Shown: one piece after another, positions 1 through 61,971 of the stretch
How positions within the stretch are numbered: position 1 is the stretch's first letter
How the letters are laid out: every line of letters starts with the position of its first letter
Assembly: GCF_029931775.1 (NCBI RefSeq)
Contig: NC_079324.1
Location: 61,263,268-61,327,267 of the forward strand
DNA: 64,000 nt
Source of the DNA: Euleptes europaea
Lineage: Eukaryota; Chordata; Lepidosauria; Squamata; Sphaerodactylidae
Direction of reading: 5' to 3'
Program-made: the position numbers and the translations under genes
Notes under the pieces: generated by a model
The model's database searches: none
Told to the model about the DNA's origin: nothing
The model's input: only the letters and a program-made list of their open reading frames with translations

Positions 1-3000
1 CTAATACTCAAATAAGGGTCAGGTTCATGAGGCTCAGGATTTGGGAGGGCTCCCCCCAAAACATGCCAGTACTCAGAACCAGACAATACTGTCACCCACA
101 CACACACAAAAACCTGTGTACAGCAGGGCTTAACTTGTGTTTCTTCAGTGACAGCCCCACGGGCTTCACACCAAATCAATCCTGAAAGTTGGAGAGCTTC
201 ACAACTAGGTTGCATTATCAGCAAATCCATTTGACACACTCAATATTTAAGTATGTCTTTAGGTCTCCCAATCCTAGCAAACAAGAACAAACAACACTTT
301 TGCAACTGAACATGTTTAATGTTTTAACAGCAACAGCATGTATAGCAGAGTTTTGAAGCTTTTTCAGTACTGCCAGCTCTACAATGAACCAACAGGCACT
401 GTTCATTGCCAGTTTGAGGATGGTAGGGGTGTTTGGTCAAGGCATCCTGCTTCCCCTTAAATCGGGACAAGTGATGTGCGCAAGCTAAGAATTCCCTAAT
501 GTGAACTTTGATCTCTGATGAAAGGTCTACGCAAAATATGAATGCAGGTACGACTGGGCCTCTGCCCATCCTGGAACCCATGAAAATGGTAAATGTCACA
601 CTCCTCTGAAGTTAGTGCAGGTTTTTATTAATGGTCTTTTAAAGCAACTATTTGTAAAGTACCTAGTGAATCTACAACACTTTCTTAAACCCAATCTTAA
701 TCCTATTCATAAAAAGTGTTTCCTACCAATCACTCTTTGTATTTTAGTCGTACAGCTTAGTCCTAAGTATGTTTGGAAGCAAGACCACAACATTCACTTA
801 TTCTCCAGCTGACTACAAATGGGAATTCAACCTTACTCTCAACGTCTTTGGCATCAATTGTAAAAAGCATAAATCAGGCCTAGAAAATACAATAGCAAGA
901 TAACGTACATCGATTAAATTCTTTATTTGGTCTGTACTGTAGCTAGTACAGATACTACTTTTTTTTTACTTTGACACTTTCCATAGTAGCACAGCGTCTT
1001 ATCTAAAAACATTAAACTAGAAAGTTTAATGAAGTATTTTTAATTAGAATTCAGCATAGTCTATTTCCTGTGTTCAGTACTAGGGTTTCAGTACTGGAGT
1101 CCTCTCTATACTATAATCATTTCAAAAGACAATCCCCCCATACTTAGAGCAATGTAATTTCAGAGTTTTCATAAGTTTATATGCTATGACATACTTTGGG
1201 TTTGTTATAGATAAAAATAGTATATGCAAAGTCAAAATGAAAGCAAGTCCTCTTAATTTAAATCTTGATTGAGTTTAACTATAGACAGGAGCAAAGGAAA
1301 AAGCTCACTTTCACTAACAATCTATCTTCTCTCCCCACCTTCATTGTTTTGCAGTGCTTCCAAAGTACCAGTAGTATGTATTGGTACAACTCTACATAGA
1401 GAGGTAGTAAGTACATAAAACCTTTTTATTGACTTTTTTTTACAAATTAAAACCCCACTGCAACTATACTTGTAGATTTGATGACTATTTGTTAACAAGT
1501 CCTGATTATCAAATCAAATTTACATTGTTCTTCCCTATATTATGTACAATCAAAAGGTACTGGAAGTTGTTCAATACAATGTATAAAAAGATCCACATGA
1601 CAATAGGGCAGTTGAAATAATCTGAGAGGCTACTAGTTATGGCCCACAGTTTATGCAGTTTATCCCACCCTGTTTCCTCGGTCTTTCCTCTTCAGGGCAA
1701 CCATGAATGAATTGCAATGACTGGAGCTTTAAGCAGTCGTAAAAATCTAGAACGCTGATCACCCCCTTCACACAGTTAGTGGAAATAAATCTTCTGTAGT
1801 ATTTTGACAGATGTAACAGCCTGTGTGAATCTTTACAATTTTCTTCAACTAGTCACTAGGCTACACAGCATATTAGAATAGGAGGGAAGAAGAAAGAAGA
1901 CTGAATGAGCATGAGAAGTTATACCCCATTCAGTTTTACTTGCCAACTTCTTGAAGGGCATCTGGGTGGCAGCCTGTCACAACTGTTGTTCTGACCCCCA
2001 TGTAGAACCCAAACACTATTCAAGTATTGTCCCTTAATGTGCCATCTTTGAATTTCCCTAGTAAGAAACACAGATACCACTCTTAGGATCTTCCCTTTCC
2101 CTCAGATACCATGGCTAGCTACAGACTGTGCAGATTTTTCTGGTAGCCCACACATTTGTATTACATGGACACTAGATTGTCAGAAGTCTATGGCTAGCTA
2201 CCATGTTTTACTTGCATGCACTAACTTACATACTATAATTTACTAAAACAGCATACTGGTAGAGATTAGTGTACCTATTCGTTCCTTAAACTGGCAGTCT
2301 CCGCTCTGAAAAATGTTGCTCTATCTGGACACAAGTTGGGTCAGTGCTAGAACTTCTACTGTAAAGCCTCAAATCCTTGAATACTGAGAACCTTAACATT
2401 TAAAGCCAGACCTAAAAACCCAGCTGTACTCCACATTTCATGGCATGTCTGATCCACTTACTCCAGGGCAGTGCTAGCAAAGCACAGTGAGGAAGTAGGC
2501 TAAGGCCATCATTAAGTGTGTTTAGGAGTTTCCTGTGTACCTGTAACAAACATTAAGCAATGTGGCTTACACTACTTCCTCATTAATCACTTACATGTCA
2601 TAAGCCAATTGTTTTACAGCAGGCAATATAGTGCAACAGCATGCTGTTGGTTTCACCATTCCATTTCATGGCCTTACTAATACACAGAAGTTTATGCAAG
2701 ATTTCCCACCACATTTTAAAAAAGAGCTAGTATTCAATCTTCTAAGAGTAGTGTGGCCCAAATCATGACTGCTGTTCTTGTTAGTTTCTGTGGAATCACT
2801 ATAAAGCATAATGTAGTCTTGAAGTCTACAGATCAGAGGAACTGGCTGGTTAAAGTTTGCAAAATTAGCCACCATGATCTCCTCACTGCTTACTTTAGCC
2901 CAGATTTCCAGATTAAAATGTTGTAGTGACGGAAGATCCCCATTAGGATTCAGCAACAACCCTATATCCTCCCCCCTTGGGCTAGTCTCCTTTCTACTAG

Positions 3001-3172
3001 CCAAAACAGCATAGGCCTTCCCTGCCACTAGACCTTGTGTTAAAGTTTCGTCCCAGCCCTACTTTCTCTGGGCCTTGTTCTTTCTTCAAGTCCATGACTT
3101 CACTGCTAATTGTTTCTTCAGGTCTCTGCTTCTGGTCACTGTATTTGAACTGCCTTGTTTATTTAGCACCCT
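1..3172. other. AT-rich intergenic sequence, no gene recognised
   Basis: No coding homology and no confident repeat seen. TTTATT strings near 619, 921 and 1423 would be AATAAA on the minus strand. They could belong to the 3' end of a minus-strand transcript, but nothing else supports that. Confidence 0.4.
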
Positions 3173-3361
3173 GACCTGGATAGCTTCTGAGATCTGACAA
3201 AATGAGGCTAGCCTGAGCTAAGTAGAGTCAACCCTGGTTAGAGTTTGGATGGGAGACCACCAAGGAAGTCCAAGGTTGCTGTGCTGAGGCAAACCACCTC
3301 TGTTTGTCTCATGCCTTGAAAACCCTTACAGGGTCACCGTAAATTGGGTGAGATTTTACAG
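3173..3361 (+). repeat. 5S rRNA-derived SINE (diverged)
   Basis: Contains GTTTGGATGGGAGACCACC, the internal promoter block of 5S rRNA. A tail follows with 'aaaccacctctgt...cttgccttgaaaaccctacagggtcacc'-type wording, which other SINEs in this window share. Flanking 5S sequence is degraded, so this is a retroposed copy and not a 5S gene. Confidence 0.75.
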
Positions 3362-4800
3362 CATGTACCACCACTTCTTTAGCAGTTTTCCAAGTAAGCA
3401 TTTTCCTACAGCACAGTCCTGTTTGATCTTATGCACTAAAAAGTTGCTAGCCTTCTCCACCACTGACTAGCTCCTTCTTGCCTCAAACCCCTTATTGCTC
3501 TTGCCCTTCTCCTCAAGCCTCACCATCCTCCACCTCCAGAAAAAGCTCTTCCAGCTCACTGACTGATCCATATACATCTTTCAGGATTCCTTCCTTTATC
3601 TTTCTTGCCTCTTCAGATCTATTCACAGTTTTATGAGATTTTAACCCCAACAAGATTTGGAAACTTCCCCTTTCCTTGCTGAAGCTGGTTTATGAACTCA
3701 GTGATTCAAGCCATTAGCCAACCAGTATCAGATGCTTCATTGCTACAAGCATAAATACAACAGTGGTCTGAACCTGGGGGACCAGAACTCAATTTACTGC
3801 AATCCAGTTAATTTCCCTCCAAATCTCATTTCCTTATCTGCTGTAACCTACCTAGCAGGGTTCTTTCCTCCATAAAGGCAAGCAACAAAACAAAGCCATT
3901 TTTTACTATAGCACTACCTAAAGTACATTAAAAGTAAACCCAATAGGCACCTCTCATTGACATGCAAGCAATTTAACCCATGGTACCTGACATACTGGCC
4001 TGTGACTAGAAAATTACCACATTAGAGTACAACATTATGTACAAAAAGCCATGCACTATACAAATGATTTCAATCTGAAACACCTTGGCTTTTAAAGTTT
4101 ACAGAAATAAACCCAGATGGAATGGGCAGGCACACCCAAATAAAGTATAAATATTCAGGCAAAACAGCATTTCTATTAAGATCTCAAACTCAGAAATAAA
4201 GGGAGAAGGGGAAGCAAGATCTATGGGAGTAGGGGACGAGGTTGTGCCAAGAAGCTTTCTTAGAAAGGCATGCTCTAACTAGCTTCGGTTTGCCATGGGA
4301 TCGATTGGGGGGTCATTTTGCTTTGAATTGTGCTATATTTGTGACTGAAGTCCTCAAACCACTTACTTATTGCAGAGAAGTTCCATTGGCTCTAATGGCA
4401 TTACTTATGTGTCTGGGCAATGCAGCTGAAGATGTGATAAGGTTCATAATTGGAGTAAGGCCCAGAGTTTTTGCATACAGCTAACCAGTGGTGTGATTAA
4501 GCATTTTATACTTTATGAAGTGATACTGAGGAAGCAAGCTTTTGGTTTAAGAGCATAAAATTAAACAAAACCACCACATGGCTGCAGCACAAGAGGAGAA
4601 GCATCAGGACAGCAATACTGAAGAAGGGGAGAACTCCAAATACCTCTAGTAAATTAGCCACTAGAATTAATTTAGCCACTAGAATTAATTTAATCTAAAT
4701 ATTAACTTTTTATAAACAGACAATGTGTAAAGCACGAATGCTGAAATTAAAGATCTTTACCACAGACATGATACATAAGAGGGTAGAATTCATTCATGGC
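3362..4800. other. Intergenic, no gene recognised
   Basis: AT-rich sequence with no homology I recognise. A 20-bp tandem duplication ('ttagccactagaattaattt') lies near 4655-4693. Confidence 0.4.
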
Positions 4801-4993
4801 ATGACCTGGGTAGCCCAGGATAGCCCAATCTTTTTAGATCTCGAAAACTAAGCAGGCCAGTATTTGGATGGGAGACCACCAAGGAATAACAGGATTGCTA
4901 CACAGAGCCAGGCGATAGCAAACTGTCTCTTGCCTTGAAAACCCTATGGGGTCACTATAAGACAGGTGCAACTTGACTGGCAAAAAAATAAAA
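4801..4993 (+). repeat. 5S rRNA-derived SINE
   Basis: GATCTCGAAAACTAAGCAGG and ATTTGGATGGGAGACCACC match the 5S rRNA box A/C region. A tail ending 'tataagacaggtgcaacttgactggc' plus an A-rich end follows. It is the clearer of the two 5S-derived copies, on the + strand. Confidence 0.85.
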
Positions 4994-6650
4994 CAGACAA
5001 GAGTACCGATGTCTATTAACAGATTATCAAAGCATACAAGCTTCTTCCAGGAGAATTTCCTTAAATCTTAAAGACTACGAGGAATTCAGCAGTTAGAATA
5101 CCCTATTAAGAAAAGTATGGCTTCTTTAAATACATATTACATGGGTTCTTGCAAAGAAACGTTAATAACTAACATACTGGAGTAGTCCAATAGGGTATTT
5201 AATATGTTACAATGATGATTTTGCAACATTTCACTCTGAACATCTTTGTGTGATATAATGATTTTGTTTCCCGCACCTGAGAAGATTTCTGCTAGTTCAG
5301 TTTGTTGGCTTGTGCTCTCATTCTAAGCAGATCAACAGAAGGGCTGCTGAGTCTACAGCATAGGAGCTGGGAGCTTAGCGATTCAGTGTGAGCAGTGGAA
5401 AATCCCTAGTTCAGGTCTCACCACAGCTCTGAAGCCATTAGGAGGCCTTATGAAAAATACTATTCTCTCAGCTTCACACAGCTGCAATATGAAGATAGTA
5501 CAAGTCCACTTTACAGGGCTTGTCTTCTTAAAAATTACTGATCACACAAAGTGCTTAAGCACGAAGTGTTTTGTATGGGTTTTAGGGAAAGAAAATCCTC
5601 ACCCCACCGCAGGCTTGTCCAACACAAGGCAGAAGAGGAAAAAACGATTATATTATCCTGACTCTGAAAAGAGCAGGGCAACGAGGATATACACAGGGAA
5701 GGGTGTCAAAACAAGCCTACACTACCTGCTCGTGCCTCTTTCATAGTCACTGAAAAGGAATTTAAGAGCACTAAACCAGCAAACAATTATGAAAGGACTC
5801 TCCCCGATAAATAGCCCGGCTGACTGGCCTGACCTGGTGTGTTACCACATCAGCTTCTCAAAGAGCAAAGTCTAGAGGAGGACATTTTCCAACAGCTTTT
5901 CTAAGCGCTAGCAGCCTGAACATTTAGAAAGCACATACACACACACTTGAACACAATGTACACAACCAAGCCCCTATTCCGGAAGGTAGTGGTAGCTGAG
6001 GGACACATTTGTTCATTGGGGTTTCAACATACCTAGTTCAGATTTCTTGCAAAACAGCCACTCTTCCCACACTACCTATAAAGGCTAGAGAAAATAATGT
6101 GCATTGTGATCATAAGCCTATTTGCTCAAAAGCAACTCCCGCACACTTCAACAGGATTTCCTCTGCAAATTGTTCTTTGGGTTCTGTCCCCACTACAAGT
6201 CATACCTCGTCTCAGCAAGCTTCTTATTTAAGCAGTCATTTAAGCACCCCCCTTCCTCCCACAGAGACCAGAGCATGACATTGTCCAACAGCTAACAGGC
6301 AGAATTCCTCAGCCAGTTTTGTTGACTCCTTGGATTTGTTGCTTAAGAACAGGTCTGACTGCCTGAGCTAATATTGGTATGTGGTGGTGGAACGGAATGC
6401 CTTTCCTCTCCACAACAGAGCACAGAGACAACACCCCTGGCCTCACGCAGATTTTTGTTTTACCATAAGCTAGCAACAGGGGAAATGTACAAGCCAAATG
6501 TTTTGACGCCATCCATAATAGTGGCAAGGGGAGAGCAATGTCAAACAGCAATTTCTCCTTGATGTCTCTAACCCTCTAAATATCAAGACATTCAACTCAT
6601 ACCCCCCAAATATGCAACACAGTGCTAGTTTCTAGTGTAAATTCCCACAG
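4994..6650. other. Intergenic, no gene recognised
   Basis: No protein or RNA gene seen. A weak tRNA-SINE-like stretch lies near 5370-5450, too diverged to class. Confidence 0.35.
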
Positions 6651-8700
6651 AAGTGAAAAAAAATGTCAACCTCTCCAAGAGGCTGCATTGAAGAAATCCT
6701 GAAAGGACGTCAAGGCCAGAGACTTCTCCAGCTTGATCGTCTGAACAGTCTGAAGAGGCAGCCATTTCTACCTCACAGGATGGATAACAATGCAGTGAAG
6801 AAACTCAGGATCTACTGCCAGGGCTGTCAGCTCAGATCTGCAGGCGCTCCAGAGCCGGGGCTGTCTGGAGTAAGCAACACCCACTCATTATGTTCCAGGG
6901 GGGCTGCAGTGCTGAGGAATCTTCGAGACAAAGAAAGTCATTGAAAGCGAAATCGGGCCGGCTGGCAAGCCCTCCCTACTGCAAAGAGGCAGATAGATGC
7001 CATCAGAGAGCCCTCTCTCTCTTCAGAGAACAGGCCACGTACTCCCTTGCCAGCTCCTCCTCCTCCTCGATCAGCGTCGATCTCACCCTTTCTAAGGGTC
7101 ATAGGGGAAAGAGATTAGTAATGCTGGGAGAGACCTGTTTTGAGGCACGTGGTAAAGAGACCTAATTCAGAAGATCAGCACAGCAAAACCTCCTTCTCCG
7201 TCAAACCAAAAGAGCCAGTCTCGCCAAGCCCGGAGAGGCATCTAGCATTTCCCCGGGGAGAGTAAACAGCTTGCACTGCAGAAAACTGTCTCTCCCCTGC
7301 ATTTAGCAACTTTCGGGGCTTGGAACTGCTTTCACCACGGTTGGCATGGGTGGTTCTGCTCCGCAAGCCATCACCAGCTTTCCCTGCAAAAAGTAGTTTT
7401 GTTTCTAGACACAAAGGACTGCAGCTGCATTCCGCTATGCGCCTTTGTCTCTCTGTCTCTCCCCCCTCCCCCTCCGCTACAGGAGTGCCCTGTTCCTTTA
7501 AGAGCAGGGCTGCTAGGCTACCCCCGGTCTTCCCCTCCCCCCCCTGCAGTCTCCAATCCTCCCCCACCCCCGGGAGTGCCTCGCGGAACAGCAGGCGAGA
7601 GTTGGAGCCCTGCCAAGGGCTCCTCTTACACTCGCTTGCTGGAAACGCTTCTTCTTGCTACTGCAAAAAGCCCTTGCGTGAAACGGCAACCATCTTTTCC
7701 CTGCTCTCCCTCTCTTCCCCCCCCCCGACAAAAGCAATCCTCTTACTTCTGCTTTAGTTTCCTCAAAACCTGCGCAGACCGGGGGGTGGGGGAGAGAGAA
7801 ACAGAGAGAGGAGGAGCTATTTGCTGCCTTGATCGAAAACAGAAAAGGACGCTCAAAGCCTTGGAGAAATCAAATGCTGGTGCTGCCTCAAAAACAACAG
7901 AGAAGACAGCCGCCATTACAACAGCGCTAGTTCCATGCACACAATATGGAGTACGAACTGCCAGTGCGTACCAAAAAAAAAAAACCGGCCAGCCAGGACA
8001 GCACAGCCATTGTAATCTGGATGGAAGAGCTTATTTTCCCCCTCTTCTCTCCAAATAAAAAACACCTTTCTTAAAAGCCATCGGGAAGCAGCAACCTGAA
8101 AAGCGTAGACCTGCTGTGTATTATCAAACGCGTCACAATCCCTTTCAACAGGGCAACTCAAAGAAGACTGCGAAGTCTCTTCTGCAGAGAAGGGAATCTA
8201 CTCCATTTTGGATTTATTGTTTCCAGTTCTTCTTTAGGATTGCCTCTCAAGAAGACGACTTCGTTTTTAGCAAGCCAGGATCTCTCTCCTGCCCAGATTG
8301 CTGCTGTTCTTAAGCTTCAGTTGATAAGAGGAGATATTTCGCCTGGTTCTCCCCGATTATTCGTCTGCTTAAAAAAAAACACTCCTCTGCGGATAGATTG
8401 CCTTGCGAGGTGTAGTTTAAAGAGATATGTAACGCCATTATGGATTTGCAAAGAGAAACTCCTTAAATCAGCAAAGACGTAGCCGGGCAAAGAACTTTGT
8501 TACGGGGAGGGGAGGACAGAAAGAAGTAATGGGGGGGGGGAGGAATGGACTCTGTATAGTACTTACAACAAGAACATTTGCTACCTTTTCCCCCCACAGA
8601 AAGTAACTCGGATATCCGCCCTGGACAAAAACATTTGTTGCATAGGCCTGCTCTATATGTTTCACTGCAAGGGCAAAAGGGTTTACTTACCCACACACCA
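6650..8700. other. GC-richer upstream region with overlapping open frames, no recognised product
   Basis: Base composition rises here, with pyrimidine-rich runs (7440-7560, 7680-7750) and several overlapping open frames on both strands. None resembles a known protein. A consensus minus-strand donor (G|GTAAGT, around 8690) is present. It could be an upstream promoter or a divergent noncoding transcript; this is inference only. Confidence 0.35.
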
Positions 8701-9829
8701 TAGTTGAATGCAGTTCTGAAGGTGACGTTGCAGGGATTTTTTAAAGTATATTCCTAAATATAGATTTATGTTCTGTATCATCATTTCTCTATCCTGAGTT
8801 TACAAATCAACATCTCATTAGGCATTTAGAGTCACCTACGGCTTTGACCAAAAAAACAAAGGCTGTTAGAAAACATCCACTTATTTTGACTTGTCAGTAT
8901 CTGGTGAAATTTGTTTAATTCTAGGCATAAATCTAAATTCCTGTGACATTTACTCTCCATATAAAAAGGACAGCGTGTATTTTCCTCCCACCCACCTTAC
9001 ATGATCTCAAATATTTTTAAATCTGTACATGTTAGTGTGAATACACCTGGTTAATAGTTACTTATGTAAACATTTTAAGCATCTCTTGCTAATTTTTAAA
9101 ATCTAAATAGTATTTCTGAAGCAATTGGTTTAGATAAACAAGACAAAAAATGACATGCAGATGAAGACTGGAAAAAATATAAGGAGAACTCCAGTAACAT
9201 TAACATGAAAACTACACTTATTAAAAAGGACAGAATGGATTGGGTACTTACAATGTAAAAGAAAAAAAAAGAAAAGCTTTATCCTAACAATTTTTACAAG
9301 AATTCACGTTTCCTACATCTATATTTAAAACATTACCTTGTTGGCACGAAAGGATTTAACTTAAAAAGATGGCCAGGTATTTTAGTGTTTAATACAGGAA
9401 ACTATACTTTTTAAAAAAACTGTATTGCTCAGGCAGATAAACAAAAGCCTTTAAAAAACAACCCCCCAAAAAAACAATGTATTTACTTTTTTGTAACACA
9501 AAATTGTTACTGCTGACTTAAGGGCGTGCCATGACCTAGTTATATACAAGACAAAGATGGGTTCCAAATCAAAGGGAAAAATCCAGATCTTTTTTTAAAG
9601 TCTTCCTTCTTCATTTGAGTCCTCTAAATGTTGTCAGACATTAATACAAACACTGAGAAGTCCTGAAATGGAGGTTGTGGATTCATTCAAATCAAGTATC
9701 CCCTTTTGGAACAAAGGAAAACCCAGTTGGCCATTTAATTCCATTGCAGAAAAATGGCTGCCTGATCTGTTGGCCTCTCCTTAGCTGTCTGCTGAAGGAT
9801 GTTTTTAGATCAGCGTCTAATAACTCAAG
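8701..9829. other. AT-rich sequence upstream of the SETD1B promoter
   Basis: No gene or confident repeat seen. A minus-strand donor-like GTAAGTACCC lies near 9250, which may be chance. Confidence 0.35.
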
Positions 9830-10795
9830 CCCAATGGAAGCTGCGCGCTGATTGGCTGCGGCTGCCTGGTGCCTTTAACCAGCCAATTACCTAACCACGG
9901 CCAAATTACAAACCAAAAAGCACAAGACGAGCTAAAACAACACGAAGCCCCAGCAAGGCGACCGGGGGGGGGGGAGAAGCCAAAGAGGGGGAAGGAAGGG
10001 GGGAAAAAAGACAATTCCGAGAGAGCCTTCCACGGCGGACTTTCTTTTAACTGAAACAAAATGGAAGGTCCGATCTGATTGGCTGCTCAGGACCTTTAAT
10101 AAGCAAAGCTGCTACTTTCCTCCTTCCTCCTCCCACCTTTGGAATCGTGAAATTGACAAATTGTAACGAAACAGGGGTGCCCCCCCCCGCGTTCAATCAA
10201 GCAATCCCTCGGAGGTGGAAACATTGCGGTGGCTTCTTTGCAACGTGCCAGTGGAAGCCGAGTGGCCGGGGCCCGACCCCATGAGACACAGCCTCTAAAA
10301 GCCCCGGCCGTTCAGTTTTTCCTCCCTGTCCAAAACTTGTCCCACCTATGTCCATCTTGTTTAGGAACAGTTTGGCGCTTAGGTAAATGTAGCCGGCAGA
10401 TTCCAAGGGAATTTGGACGGGCGGCTAAAGCGGAGGGGGGAAGCCGCTTTGGGGTGCCAGTCGGCTGGGGAAAAATGCATGGTCCTTTATTTGGGGCGGG
10501 GAGGCGCTCCAGGGCTGCGGGTCCGGGGGCTTTGCAGCGCGTTGCAGCTGCTGTGAATGTGCATTCGGTTGAGGGCGGTTAGCCATTAGCCGAGGCTCCA
10601 TAGCGGTGAATTGTGGGATGCCTGAGAAGCAAGCAGAAAGCTCACACACACACAATATGTGTTGGCTCGCGAAAAAAAAGAGAGAGAGGAGGCAGGAGGT
10701 TTTCAAAACCCGTGTAATGTAACCAGCCAAATGTGAAAGAAAAAAAAAGGCGCTCGCCATTCGCGGCAAAGGAGACGATCGGCCACCGAGTAACA
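9830..10795 (+). promoter_or_regulatory. SETD1B promoter and 5' UTR region, CpG-rich with CCAAT and GC boxes
   Basis: The kilobase before the first ATG becomes GC- and CpG-rich. It carries CCAAT at 9831-9835, ATTGG at 9851-9855, CCAAT at 9883-9887, ATTGG at 10078-10082 and a GC box GGGGCGGGG at 10493-10501. These are the expected sites for NF-Y and Sp1-type factors. No TATA box is evident, as expected of a housekeeping chromatin gene. The transcription start cannot be placed from sequence alone; the 5' UTR probably begins somewhere in 10400-10700. Confidence 0.65.

Positions 10796-61971
<51,176 letters not shown>

Noticed and set aside
4801-4993. A 5S rRNA gene
   Set aside because: Only the internal promoter region is 5S-like, and a SINE tail replaces the rest.
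7175-8058. Long overlapping open frames on both strands upstream of SETD1B
   Set aside because: They are Pro/Ser/Leu-rich low-complexity translations of pyrimidine-rich DNA. None resembles a known protein or shows coherent splice structure.
1-9800. RHOF or another SETD1B-neighbour gene
   Set aside because: Human synteny suggested looking for RHOF, but none of its GTPase motifs (GDGGCGKTS, DTAGQE) appears in any frame here.
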